Assembly: GCF_036242395.1 (NCBI RefSeq)
Contig: NZ_CP108458.1
Coordinates: 2,294,001-2,358,000 of the forward strand
Length of the DNA stretch: 64,000 bases
From: Kitasatospora sp. NBC_01266
GTDB lineage: Bacteria > Actinomycetota > Actinomycetes > Streptomycetales > Streptomycetaceae
Reading direction: 5' to 3'
Part shown: in pieces, positions 34,919-42,761 of the stretch
Layout of the letters: each line of letters starts with the position of its first letter
How positions within the stretch are numbered: the stretch's first letter is position 1
Position numbers and translations under genes: made by a program
Notes under the pieces: generated by a model
Told to the model about the DNA's origin: nothing
Database searches by the model: none
Seen by the model: the letters and a program-made list of their open reading frames with translations, nothing else

Positions 34919-34945
34919 TTAGGTAAGCCTTGCCTAATCTGTCAA
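34919..34945 (-). promoter_or_regulatory. Iron box (IdeR/DmdR-type) with overlapping promoter
   Basis: ttaggtaagccttgcctaa (34919-34937) is a 19-bp palindrome matching the actinobacterial iron-box consensus (TTAGG..AGGC..CCTAA). On the minus strand TTGACA (34945-34940) and TAAGTT, 18 bp apart, form a promoter that the box overlaps, so iron-loaded DmdR1/IdeR would block it. Confidence 0.82.
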
Positions 34946-35029
34946 GCCATGTCCGCCGGCCGGCGCAGCCCTGGTCCGGCCACCTGCTCGGATGGCCGGA
35001 CCAGGTGCCGTGCCGGGTCGGCGGGCCGC

Positions 35030-35287
35030 TCAGGCGGTGGCCTCCGGCTTCGGCCGACCCTTCCACTCCTCGGACCCGAGCGGGAGCCAGCCCTCCCCGT
35101 CGCAGTCGGCACACGTCTCCGCCACGTAGCTGCTCCCCACCGCGACGGTGTACTGGCCGTCGTGGCGGACGTACGCCTTGGCGCCCATCCGGGCCCGCGC
35201 ACGGGTCCCCTGGCCGCAGTTGGGGCACTGCATCCGGAACTGCACGAACTCGGGCCCGGTCGGCTGCTGCTCCTCGTCGTCGTTCAT
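35030..35287 (-). CDS. Small zinc-ribbon hypothetical protein
   Basis: 85 residues with RMQCPNCGQGTRARARMG and VAETCADCDGEGWLPLG, two CxxC knuckles spaced as in DnaJ-type zinc fingers. The N terminus is acidic (MNDDEEQQPTG). It lies between the small-gene cluster and the iron-boxed gene on the same strand. Perhaps a nucleic acid or protein-binding adaptor. Confidence 0.68.
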   Translation of the reverse strand: MNDDEEQQPTGPEFVQFRMQCPNCGQGTRARARMGAKAYVRHDGQYTVAVGSSYVAETCADCDGEGWLPLGSEEWKGRPKPEATA

Positions 35288-35401
35288 GGGGTCAGTCTGG
35301 CCCGTTTCCGGACCGGCCGTGCGTCGTGCGCATGACGAGTTGGTTCCGGCGCCCCGTCAACTCGGCACAGGCACCTCGGCGCAGCGCCTCAGCGCAGCGA
35401 C

Positions 35402-35581
35402 TCAGCACAGCCCCGCCCGGCGCAGCCGGGACCGCAGCATGGGCGCGCAGCGCGGGCACTCGCACGGCGGCCACTCCCCGCTGATCGGGCCGCCCCAGTA
35501 GGACTCGCCGGGCAGCACCTCCAGCCGGGCGAGGTCGATCCGCTCACCGGCGGCGGTGATCCGGTAGATGTGCAGGGTCAT
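35402..35581 (-). CDS. 59-residue Cys-rich hypothetical protein
   Basis: Starts MTLHIYRITAAGERIDLARL and ends with PPCECPRCAPMLRSRLRRAG-type sequence carrying a CxCxxC cluster. The ATG overlaps the stop of the upstream gene as ATGA, which decides the start over an ATG 78 nt earlier. It closes the three-gene coupled cluster. Function unknown, possibly metal binding. Confidence 0.6.
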   Translation of the reverse strand: MTLHIYRITAAGERIDLARLEVLPGESYWGGPISGEWPPCECPRCAPMLRSRLRRAGLC

Positions 35582-35982
35582 GGCGCCGTGTCCGGGGTCG
35601 GGTTCGGGCTGGTCGTCGTCCGGGAAGTCGGCGGTGGGGGCGTGCAGGGGGTCGCGCATGGGTGGCTCATTTCCTGTCGCACACCGGGCAGTTCGGCCAG
35701 CCGAGCGGGCAGGACCCGCCCCCGGACGACACGGCCGAGGCAGTGCGCGTGATCAACGATGTAGTGCGTGAGTGCTTCGAGCGTCCGGACGCTGCACCCA
35801 CCGATCTCGGCATGGAAACCCGCCGGGGTGCGGCTGATCCGACCGCCGCCCTCGACGCCAGGCAGCGCAGGCAGTCCAGCCAGCGCGAGAGCGTCCGCGA
35901 ACGCTCGGACGGCCCGCTCGGCGGCCTCGCGCAGTTCGCGGACCTCGCGGTCTTCGGGCAGCTCAACTCGGCTGCTGGGCAC
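35578..35982 (-). CDS. Hypothetical protein of the coupled small cluster
   Basis: 134 residues from the GTG at 35982 (an in-frame ATG at 35997 is possible). It reads VELPEDREVRELREAAERA and continues with a helical, Ala-rich stretch, then THYIVDHAHCLGRVV and a basic Pro/Thr tail. The start lies inside the upstream gene's 3' end and the stop overlaps the next start as ATGA. Translational coupling supports the call. I do not recognise the family. Confidence 0.55.
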   Translation of the reverse strand: MPSSRVELPEDREVRELREAAERAVRAFADALALAGLPALPGVEGGGRISRTPAGFHAEIGGCSVRTLEALTHYIVDHAHCLGRVVRGRVLPARLAELPGVRQEMSHPCATPCTPPPPTSRTTTSPNPTPDTAP

Positions 35983-36223
35983 GGGCGGCCAACCCATCAC
36001 GGAGCAGGGCCACGATCCGGCGCACCACGTCGGGATGGGCCCGGCCGAGGTCGACCAGCACCAGACCGGTGAACCATCCCTCGTGCCAGTCCTCGCCGAG
36101 GGAGGGCAGATTGAGGCCGGCTTCGGCGAGGACGGCGCGCAACGCTTCGACGGCGTTCCGGGCATCCGCGCGGGCTTCCTCGGCGAGTTCGCCAATGCGA
36201 GTGGAACCTTGCTGGTTTGCCAT
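35963..36223 (-). CDS. Hypothetical helical protein heading a coupled cluster
   Basis: 86 residues, MANQQGSTRIGELAEEARAD at the start, then HEGWFTGLVLVDLGRAHPDV. Probably all-helical with no membrane span. AAGGAAG is 7 nt before the ATG. It is divergent from the XRE-DUF5753-DUF397 gene with a 109-bp spacer, so that regulator probably controls this three-gene cluster (inference). Confidence 0.62.
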   Translation of the reverse strand: MANQQGSTRIGELAEEARADARNAVEALRAVLAEAGLNLPSLGEDWHEGWFTGLVLVDLGRAHPDVVRRIVALLRDGLAARAQQPS

Positions 36224-36332
36224 TGAACAACTTCCTTTCGTGGCATTCTGCTATCAAGCATCGGCACTCCGTAGTACGTTGGCGAGACCAAATCCCTGAC
36301 ATCAGCTGCATGGCACGGAAGTAGGTTGGGAC

Positions 36333-37403
36333 ATGGCTGTGCGTCGTTCCGTGGAACAGGTTGCCCGCCCGCTCAGCCCGGAAGGGTTCGGCTGGTTGCT
36401 GCGGGATCTGCGCGAGGCCGCAAGTATGAAAATCGCTCCGCTCGCCCGCCAAGTTCCCTGTGACGGTTCGCTGTTGTCACGGTTCGAGTCGGCCGAACGG
36501 GTGCCGAAGCTGTCGACGGTGCAGCGGCTGGACGTGCTGCTGAAGACGGGCGGGCGGCTGGAGCGGGCCTGGCACGAGGTGGATTGGCACCGGGAAATCG
36601 AGCATCCTGATTGGTTCAAGCAGTTCGTCAAGGTGGAATCGACTTCGGTTCTTTTCCGGGACTACAACGTCTCCGCAATCCCAGGGCTGCTGCAGACTCC
36701 GGAATATGCCCGCGCCCTCCTGGCGAGAGGCCCGGCGCGAAAGGACGGCCCTTCACTGGAGCAGCGGGTGAAAGCTCGGATGAGTCGTCAGGAACGATTC
36801 CTGACGGAGGACGGCCCGCTGGCCTTCTTCGTCATCGACGAAGGCGTCCTGCGACGGATGGTGGGCGGTCGACTGGTGATGTACCACCAGTTGAAGCACA
36901 TCCTCGACGTGATCGAGCGCTACCCGAACATCGTGGTGCAGATCGCCCCGGACGAACTGGGCGAGCACGTCCCCGCAACCGAGAGTTTCAAGCTGGTGAC
37001 GCTGCCCGACGGCTCCGAGGTGATCTACTCCGAGAGCGTGACGCGCGGTCACTTTTCGCGTCAGCCAGAGGAGATCGAGCGCCTCTCACGGGCCTATGAT
37101 CGGCTACGAGCGGATGCCCTCTCGGCGTCCGAGTCAGCCGACTTGATCCGCCGTGTCATGGAAGGACTGCTCAACGTGAGCCCAGAAATCCAGCCGCTCC
37201 CGACCAAGCTCTCGTGGTTCAAGGCCAGCAGCAGCGGCAACAACGGCGGCGACTGCATCGAGACCACGCGCGATCTCCTCCCCACCGGTCTGATGCCCGT
37301 CCGCGACTCCAAGAACCCGGACGGCCACGCGCTCACGTTCCCCGCTGACTCCTTCGCCGCCTTCATCAACGGCGTCAAAACCGGCGGTTTCGGCACCGTC
37401 TGA
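36333..37403 (+). CDS. XRE helix-turn-helix, DUF5753 and DUF397 fusion regulator
   Basis: 356 residues with three modules. Residues 16-85 hold an XRE-type helix-turn-helix (LLRDLREAASMKIAPLARQV, SLLSRFESAERVPKLS). Residues 90-285 are DUF5753 (FVKVESTSVLFRDYNVSAIP, LLQTPEYARALL). Residues 298-353 are a DUF397 domain (SWFKASSSGNNGGDCIET, VRDSKNPDG). In Streptomyces the WhiJ-like DNA-binding protein and DUF397 partner are normally separate proteins; here they are fused. It probably regulates the divergent cluster. TAGGTT lies 5 nt before the ATG. Confidence 0.85.
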   Translation: MAVRRSVEQVARPLSPEGFGWLLRDLREAASMKIAPLARQVPCDGSLLSRFESAERVPKLSTVQRLDVLLKTGGRLERAWHEVDWHREIEHPDWFKQFVKVESTSVLFRDYNVSAIPGLLQTPEYARALLARGPARKDGPSLEQRVKARMSRQERFLTEDGPLAFFVIDEGVLRRMVGGRLVMYHQLKHILDVIERYPNIVVQIAPDELGEHVPATESFKLVTLPDGSEVIYSESVTRGHFSRQPEEIERLSRAYDRLRADALSASESADLIRRVMEGLLNVSPEIQPLPTKLSWFKASSSGNNGGDCIETTRDLLPTGLMPVRDSKNPDGHALTFPADSFAAFINGVKTGGFGTV

Positions 37404-37423
37404 CCCTGGAAAGACATGCGGAC

Positions 37424-37624
37424 ATGACCCTCACCTGGTTCAAGTCCAGCTACAGCGGCGAGAACGGCGGCAACTGCGTCGAGGCCTCCCCCGACCTCCT
37501 CCCCGCCGGCCTCGTCCCCGTCCGCGACTCCAAGAACCCCGACGGCCCCGCACTCGCCTTCCCCGCCGCCTCCTTCACCCGCTTCATCACCAGCGTCAAG
37601 GACGGCACCCTCCCCACCGCCTGA
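37424..37624 (+). CDS. DUF397 protein
   Basis: 66 residues, a complete DUF397 domain: TWFKSSYSGENGGNCVEASP and VPVRDSKNPDGPALAFPAAS. It is very similar at DNA level to the C-terminal module of the preceding gene (shared cgactccaagaaccc), so it looks like a recent duplication. It lies 20 bp downstream of that gene. DUF397 proteins act as partners of WhiJ-type regulators. Confidence 0.88.
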   Translation: MTLTWFKSSYSGENGGNCVEASPDLLPAGLVPVRDSKNPDGPALAFPAASFTRFITSVKDGTLPTA

Positions 37625-37668
37625 CCCACCGCGCCCCCACCCCTCGGGGCGCGGGGTCGTGGTGGGTC
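37623..37668. terminator. Bidirectional hairpin terminator
   Basis: gacccacc (37623-37630) pairs with ggtgggtc (37661-37668) and inside it gcgcccc pairs with ggggcgc. It lies between the DUF397 gene and the convergent TetR gene. Confidence 0.6.
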
Positions 37669-37816
37669 GGCGAGGCGGTTGCCGGTGGAGAGGTACGCGC
37701 GAGAGTGCTGCCCACGCTGGACCACCTCCACCGAGCAGCCGCCGGATCCCCGGGAGCCGCCGCATCCGGACGGCAGCAGCCTCGGGTCCTGCTCGGCCCG
37801 GGTGATGGGGTGCCGG

Positions 37817-38485
37817 TCACCGGATGAGCCCTGCGTGCCGACCGGGCCGGGCAGGGTCAGCGGCGTGGATGAGCTGACGGAGCGCGCCGAAGTAGACCTC
37901 GTGGTCGACCACGGCAGGCAGGATTGCGGCGAGGTGCCCGGTCAGCACCGGGAACTCCTCGGGGTCGAGCGCGGCCAGCGCGGTGCGGGTGGCGGCCTGG
38001 GCGGCCTTCGGGTCCCGGTGGTCGACGAAGCTCGCGCTGCCGAGCGTGAGCAGATACATCCGCCGATAGGCGGTGATCGCCTCCTTCGGCGCCATACCGG
38101 CCGCGACCGAGTCGGCGAGCTGCGGTTCCACCAGGCGTTTCAGTAGCTGCGGGCCGAGCCAGGGCCGGTCGCCGCGCAGGGCGACCAAGCCCGGATGGGC
38201 CGTCAGCAGCTCGTAGAGCGCGGCGAAACGGGTCTCGGTGGCCGTGGCCCAGTCGATGCCGGGCGGGATGTCGGGTAGCCGGGCGGCGAGGTGGTCGGTG
38301 ACCAGGTCCAGCAGTCCGGCCAGGTCCGTGCAGCGGCGCTGGAGCGAGGCGACGGAGATGCCCAGCGCGGTGGCCAGGGTGCGGAAGCTGAGCGCGCCGT
38401 GGCCTTGCTGATCCACGATCAACAGGGCTTTCTCGGCGATGCGTTCGTGAGTCGCGAGGTCCAGGGAAGCAGATTGCCTTGGCAT
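37817..38485 (-). CDS. TetR-family transcriptional regulator
   Basis: 222 residues from the ATG at 38485. The helix-turn-helix is LSFRTLATALGISVASLQRRC, with the TetR motif slightly unusual (RRC in place of YYF). The C-terminal part (WATATETRFAALYELL, DPEEFPVL) resembles the TetR_C domain. TACGCT (38498-38493) is 7 nt upstream, giving a probable leaderless mRNA. It is divergent from the oxygenase/dehydratase pair, its likely target. Confidence 0.82.
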   Translation of the reverse strand: MPRQSASLDLATHERIAEKALLIVDQQGHGALSFRTLATALGISVASLQRRCTDLAGLLDLVTDHLAARLPDIPPGIDWATATETRFAALYELLTAHPGLVALRGDRPWLGPQLLKRLVEPQLADSVAAGMAPKEAITAYRRMYLLTLGSASFVDHRDPKAAQAATRTALAALDPEEFPVLTGHLAAILPAVVDHEVYFGALRQLIHAADPARPGRHAGLIR

Positions 38486-38547
38486 GCGAGTCAGCGTACG
38501 GTACAGCGTATCGTCACGGTAGGCTTCCATCTCCTCACGGAGGCGAC

Positions 38548-39351
38548 ATGTCCCGCACCACGGCGCTCGACCCGCTGTTCACCGCAGTGACCACCCCGGC
38601 CTTCACCGACCGGCACCTGGCCAACCTCGCGGCCGGCACCCTCGCCGCTGTCCGCGTCCCCGGCTTCCTCGACCTGACGACCTGCCAGGCCGCGATGACG
38701 GCGGTGGACCGGCTGCCCACCGCCGACTACGACCCGGCCCGGGTGCCCACCCCGATCATCCGCTTCGGCCCCGCACTCAGCGACCACCGCGACCAGAACG
38801 GCGTGCTGGACGCCGACCGGTACTGGCGCGACGCCGAGGCTGCCCGCACCGCCTGGCACCGGGCCGGTCTGCGCCCGGACCCCATCACCGTCTCGCTGGC
38901 CCGCCTCGGCTGTGCCTGGGGCGCCGCCGTCACCCCGGCCACCATCGGCGGGCGCGCCGTGTTCGGCGGCACCCTGCGCGAAATCAACGCGGGTGCGTTC
39001 GTCCACTGCGACTCGATCACCCGGGAGTTCTCCGCCGGGCTCTTCGACCAAGAGGTCGTAGCCCAACTGGCGTTCAACGTCTGGGTCGCCGTCCCCGAGA
39101 CCGGCGGGGCGACCACCGTGTGGCGCCACCGCTGGGAGCCGGCCGACGAACAGCACCGCCAGGCGTACGGCTACCGGCCTGAGACCGTCGAGCACTGCCA
39201 GCGGATCAGCCTGACCCCGCAGGTCGGCGACGCACTGCTGTTCAACCCCGCGAACTTCCACGCGGTCGATCCCTGCCCCGGGCAGCGGCGGATCGCCTTC
39301 GCCTTCTTCCTGGCACTCACCACCACGGGCCAGCTCATCGCCTGGTCCTGA
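38548..39351 (+). CDS. 2-oxoglutarate/Fe(II)-dependent oxygenase
   Basis: 267 residues. The facial triad is visible as HCDSITRE (His-x-Asp) and NFHAVDPC (distal His), and the 2OG-binding Arg is in QRRIAFAFF. The ATG follows GGAGG by 4 nt. It starts an operon with a PLP-dependent dehydratase 24 bp downstream, and a TetR gene is divergent. Likely hydroxylates a small molecule, perhaps a free amino acid (inference from the partner). Confidence 0.78.
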   Translation: MSRTTALDPLFTAVTTPAFTDRHLANLAAGTLAAVRVPGFLDLTTCQAAMTAVDRLPTADYDPARVPTPIIRFGPALSDHRDQNGVLDADRYWRDAEAARTAWHRAGLRPDPITVSLARLGCAWGAAVTPATIGGRAVFGGTLREINAGAFVHCDSITREFSAGLFDQEVVAQLAFNVWVAVPETGGATTVWRHRWEPADEQHRQAYGYRPETVEHCQRISLTPQVGDALLFNPANFHAVDPCPGQRRIAFAFFLALTTTGQLIAWS

Positions 39352-39375
39352 CCTTCTCATCGCAGGAGCGACAAC

Positions 39376-40431
39376 GTGCACCAGCTCACGTACGGCGACA
39401 TCAAGGCCGCCACCGACCGGATCGCCGGACGCATCCGCCCCATCGCCCTCGCACCCGTCGACCCCGGCGCGATCCGCCCCGCCCACCGCGACCCCCTGGA
39501 CGACCGGCCCGAGCAGCCGTGCGAGGTGTGGCTGGCGTTGGAGTACATGCAGCACACCGGCTCATTCAAGGCCCGGGGTGCGCAGAACTTCATCCAGGCC
39601 CACCGCGACGGGGGCACCCTCCCTGACGCCGGGGTGACCATCGCGTCGGGCGGCAACGCCGGGCTGGCGTGTGCGTGGGCCGCCCAGCAGCAGGGCGTCC
39701 GGGCCACGGTCTTCCTGCCCACCACCGCCCCGGCGGTGAAGGTCGCCAAACTCCGCGGCTACGGCGCGGACGTGCGCCTGGTCGGCGCGGAGTACGCCGA
39801 GGCCCTCGCCGCGTGCGAGGAGTTCGCGGCGGCCACCGGGGCGCTTGCCTCGCATGCCTACGACCACCCACTCATCGCTGCCGGTGCCGGCACCCTGCTG
39901 GAGGAGATCCGGGCCCGAATTCCCGGCCTGGACACCGTGGTGGTCGCGGTCGGCGGCGGCGGCCTGTTCACCGGTGTGGCCACCGCCGCCCAGCATCACG
40001 GCATCCGCACCGTCGCGGTCGAGCCCGAGGACTGCCGCGCGCTCAACGCCGCCATCGACGCGGGCCACCTGGTCGACGTCACCGTGGACTCGATCGCCGC
40101 CGACTCCCTCGGCGCCCGCCGGGCCTCGCAGATGGCCCTGCACGCCGCCCAGCAGGACAGCGTCCACTCCGTGCTCGTCCCGGACAGCGAGATCGTCCGC
40201 GCCCGCCAGGCGCTGTGGGACCACCGCCGCGTCGCCGTCGAGCACGGCGCCGCGACCGCCCTGGCGGCCCTGACCTCCCCGGACCAGCAACTGCCCAACC
40301 GGGACCTGCCGAACCGCCCCGTCGAGCCGAGCCGCAGTTACCGGCCCGGCAACGGCGAGAAGATCGCCGTGGTGCTCTGCGGGGCCAATACCGACGTTCG
40401 GACGCTCATGCACCAGAGCAACGAGAACTGA
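39376..40431 (+). CDS. PLP-dependent threonine dehydratase-like enzyme
   Basis: 351 residues. The PLP lysine is in HTGSFKARGAQNF, the phosphate loop is SGGNAGLACAWA, and VVAVGGGGLFTGVATAA is the glycine-rich loop of the tryptophan-synthase-beta/fold II family. It is closest to threonine/serine dehydratases and related diaminopropionate lyases. AGGAG is 9 nt before the GTG. Coupled to the 2OG oxygenase, so a hydroxy-amino-acid substrate is plausible. Confidence 0.85.
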   Translation: MHQLTYGDIKAATDRIAGRIRPIALAPVDPGAIRPAHRDPLDDRPEQPCEVWLALEYMQHTGSFKARGAQNFIQAHRDGGTLPDAGVTIASGGNAGLACAWAAQQQGVRATVFLPTTAPAVKVAKLRGYGADVRLVGAEYAEALAACEEFAAATGALASHAYDHPLIAAGAGTLLEEIRARIPGLDTVVVAVGGGGLFTGVATAAQHHGIRTVAVEPEDCRALNAAIDAGHLVDVTVDSIAADSLGARRASQMALHAAQQDSVHSVLVPDSEIVRARQALWDHRRVAVEHGAATALAALTSPDQQLPNRDLPNRPVEPSRSYRPGNGEKIAVVLCGANTDVRTLMHQSNEN

Positions 40432-40458
40432 CCGGTCCGACCCGAAGCGGGCCGCACG

Positions 40459-41183
40459 ATGGCCGACCGCCCATTCGTCCTGCTGAGCGTTGCCACCTCC
40501 GTCGACGGCTACATCGACGACACCTCGCCGCAGCGCCTCCTGCTGTCGAACGCGAGGACTTCGACCGCGTGGACCAGGTCCGCGCGGAGTCGGACGCCAG
40601 CCTCACCGGTGGCAACACCCTGCGCAGCGACAATCCGAGGTTGCTGGTCAACAGCGAGAAGCGCCGGGCGGACCGCGTCGCGGCCGGCAGGCCCGAGTAC
40701 CCCCTCAAGGTGACCATCACCGCCAGTGGGGACCTCGATCGCGACCTCAAGTTCTGGCACTTCGGCGACAAGAAGGTCGCCTACAGCACCGACGCTGCCG
40801 CGCCGAAGCTCCGCGAGAAGCTGGACGGACTCGCCGACGTCGTCAGTACCGGCCCGACCGTGGACTTCGGCGTCCTGCTCGACGACCTGGCCGGCCGTGG
40901 CGTCGAGCGCCTCATGGTCGAAGGTGGCGGACAGATCCACACCCAGTTCCTGTCCCAGGGCCTGGCCGATGAAGTGCACCTTGCGGTCGCGCCCTTGCTC
41001 GTCGGGGACGCCGCCGCACCGCGCTTCGTCCACCCGGCCGACTACCCGGGTGGCAGCACGCGGCGCATGAAGCTCCTCGAGGCCCGCACCGTCGGCGACG
41101 TGGTCCTCCTGCGGTACGCGCCGAAGGCCGGCTCGGCCACCGTGGTCGGCGCGAGGTATCCGCTTGCCCGGAAAGGAAGCTGA
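40459..41183 (+). pseudogene. Frameshifted RibD/dihydrofolate-reductase-like protein
   Basis: The first frame reads FVLLSVATSVDGYIDDTSPQ and LLLSN, then breaks near 40552. The second frame continues with DFDRVDQVRAESDASLTGGN, DNPRLLVNSEKRR and VERLMVEGGGQIHTQFL to the end. Two extra bases (or one missing) at 40552-40553 cause the shift. The joined product would be a RibD C-terminal-type NADPH reductase of about 240 residues. It could be a true pseudogene or a sequencing error. Confidence 0.75.
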
Positions 41184-41417
41184 CGTCGACTCGGGTGCAG
41201 GCCGACGGTGAGGAAATAGCTGGTGTACGGATGGCGAGGACGGCTACTATGCCGCTCATGCACTTCTCCGATCCACACTGACAGATCGCCTGTCCGCTCC
41301 CGCGCCGCCTCCTCGTCACGAGTGATGGCCGGCGGGGCGGAACGCTGATCCGTCATGCCCGCGCGTGACCGGACCCGGCCCTGGCCGGGCGTCGGCACGC
41401 CCACTTCGGAGAACCCC
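41184..41417 (+). promoter_or_regulatory. Leader region of the MFS gene with hairpin
   Basis: The 234-bp leader holds -10 TACTAT (41245-41250), a 7-codon ORF, and a hairpin cccggcc/ggccggg (41374-41389) 15-20 nt before the ribosome site. The layout fits translational or transcriptional attenuation. Confidence 0.5.
41258..41281 (+). CDS. Candidate seven-residue leader peptide
   Basis: ATG-CAC-TTC-TCC-GAT-CCA-CAC-TGA encodes MHFSDPH, 7 nt after the -10-like TACTAT (so likely leaderless) and 137 nt before the MFS gene. An ATG three codons earlier would give MPLMHFSDPH. Leader peptides of this size control antibiotic-efflux genes by ribosome stalling; that is inference here. Confidence 0.45.
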   Translation: MHFSDPH

Positions 41418-42638
41418 ATGTCAAGCCCCGACCGGGGCAGCGCGTCCTACCGCGCTGTCCTCACGCTGCCCCATGCCCGCTCCCTGTTCGCCGCCGCCAT
41501 GCTCGCGCGGCTCTGCTACGCGCTGCTCAGCCTCCCCCTGCTGCTCGCGCTGCGGGAGGGTACCGGCTCCTACACCGTCGCCGGTGCCGCCAGCGGCTTG
41601 TTCGGACTGGTCAGCGCCCTGCTCGGACCTGCCAGAGCCCGACTGGTCGAGCGTCACCACGCCGCGTTGATGCTCCTGGCCGTCTGCTACGCGGTCCTGC
41701 TGTCCGCACTGGCCGCCGCCTGCGCCGCCCACCTGCCCGCTCTGCCCACCGCCTCCCTCGCCGTACTGGCGGGCACCTGCCCGCCCCCGGTCGGCCCGCT
41801 GATGCGGACCCTGTGGGGCCGGCTGACCACGGACGAGGCGCAGCATCAGTGCGCGTTGAGCCTGGACACGGCGGCGGAGTCCAGCGTCTTCGCGCTCGGT
41901 CCCGTCCTCGGTGGACTGCTGGTCGCCGCCTCCTGCGCGCCGGCCGTGCTCGCGGTGTGCGCGGCCCTGGTCATCATCGGCTTCGGCCTGCTGGCGGCGG
42001 GCCTGCGTCGGACCCCTGCGAGCGTGCGCGTGGCAGCACCCGCCGCTCGCCCTCGAAGCCCCCTGCGCGCCCCGGGGATCGCTCCGTTGCTGTTGCTCGT
42101 GCTCGCTGTCGCGAGTGCGCTGTGCCTCTTCGAGGTGGCGGTCCTCGCCGCCTGGGGAACGCTGGCGGCCGGGGTGCTGACCACCCTGTTCTCGGTCGGT
42201 GGCGTCCTCGGCGGCCTGGTGTACGGCCGACGCCAGTGGCGCGGAGACCTCGCCCGCCGACCGCTGGTGCTGGCCGCCTGCTCCGCCGTCTGCTACGCGA
42301 TTCCCGCACTGCTGTACTCCGCGCCGGCGGCGGGCGTCGCCCTGCTGCTGGCCGGCGCGTGCACCGACGTCCTCCTGATCACGTCCTACCAACTCGTCGA
42401 CCGGCTCGTCCCCGAAGGCTCACGCACCGAGGCCGGCGCGTGGGTCAACACCGCCTACAACCTGGGGGCGGCCATGGGGGCGGCCATCGGCGGTGTCCTG
42501 ATCGACCGCTCCGGTTCACCGGCGGCCCTCACCGCCGCGGCCGGGCTGCTCGGTGTCTGCACGCTGATCTGCGCGCCGCTCGCACGTCGGCGTCACGCGG
42601 CGGAGGCGAAGACGGCCACCTCACCGGAGCCGGCCTGA
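41418..42638 (+). CDS. MFS transporter
   Basis: 406 residues with about 12 membrane spans. The N-terminal half ends with a short loop and GRLTTDEAQHQCALSLDTA; the pairing of AAESSVFALGPVLGGLLV and NTAYNLGAAMGAAIGGVLI is the motif of many actinobacterial drug/sugar MFS exporters. GGAGA is 6 nt before the ATG. An upstream leader ORF suggests inducible expression. Substrate unknown. Confidence 0.82.
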   Translation: MSSPDRGSASYRAVLTLPHARSLFAAAMLARLCYALLSLPLLLALREGTGSYTVAGAASGLFGLVSALLGPARARLVERHHAALMLLAVCYAVLLSALAAACAAHLPALPTASLAVLAGTCPPPVGPLMRTLWGRLTTDEAQHQCALSLDTAAESSVFALGPVLGGLLVAASCAPAVLAVCAALVIIGFGLLAAGLRRTPASVRVAAPAARPRSPLRAPGIAPLLLLVLAVASALCLFEVAVLAAWGTLAAGVLTTLFSVGGVLGGLVYGRRQWRGDLARRPLVLAACSAVCYAIPALLYSAPAAGVALLLAGACTDVLLITSYQLVDRLVPEGSRTEAGAWVNTAYNLGAAMGAAIGGVLIDRSGSPAALTAAAGLLGVCTLICAPLARRRHAAEAKTATSPEPA

Positions 42639-42761
42639 TCATCGGTGGAGCGGGGCCGCGCAGCCCGCGATCGCGGTGAACCCGGGCCCGCGCGCGTGCC
42701 GTTCACCGAGGTGTCGGCTCAGCATGGTCAGTCGGTCTGACCGAAGCCCGGAAGGTCCGTC

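Noticed and set aside
35667..35966. Ser/Arg-rich 99-codon minus-strand frame
   Set aside because: The other frame has actinobacterial codon bias and ATGA coupling to its neighbours.
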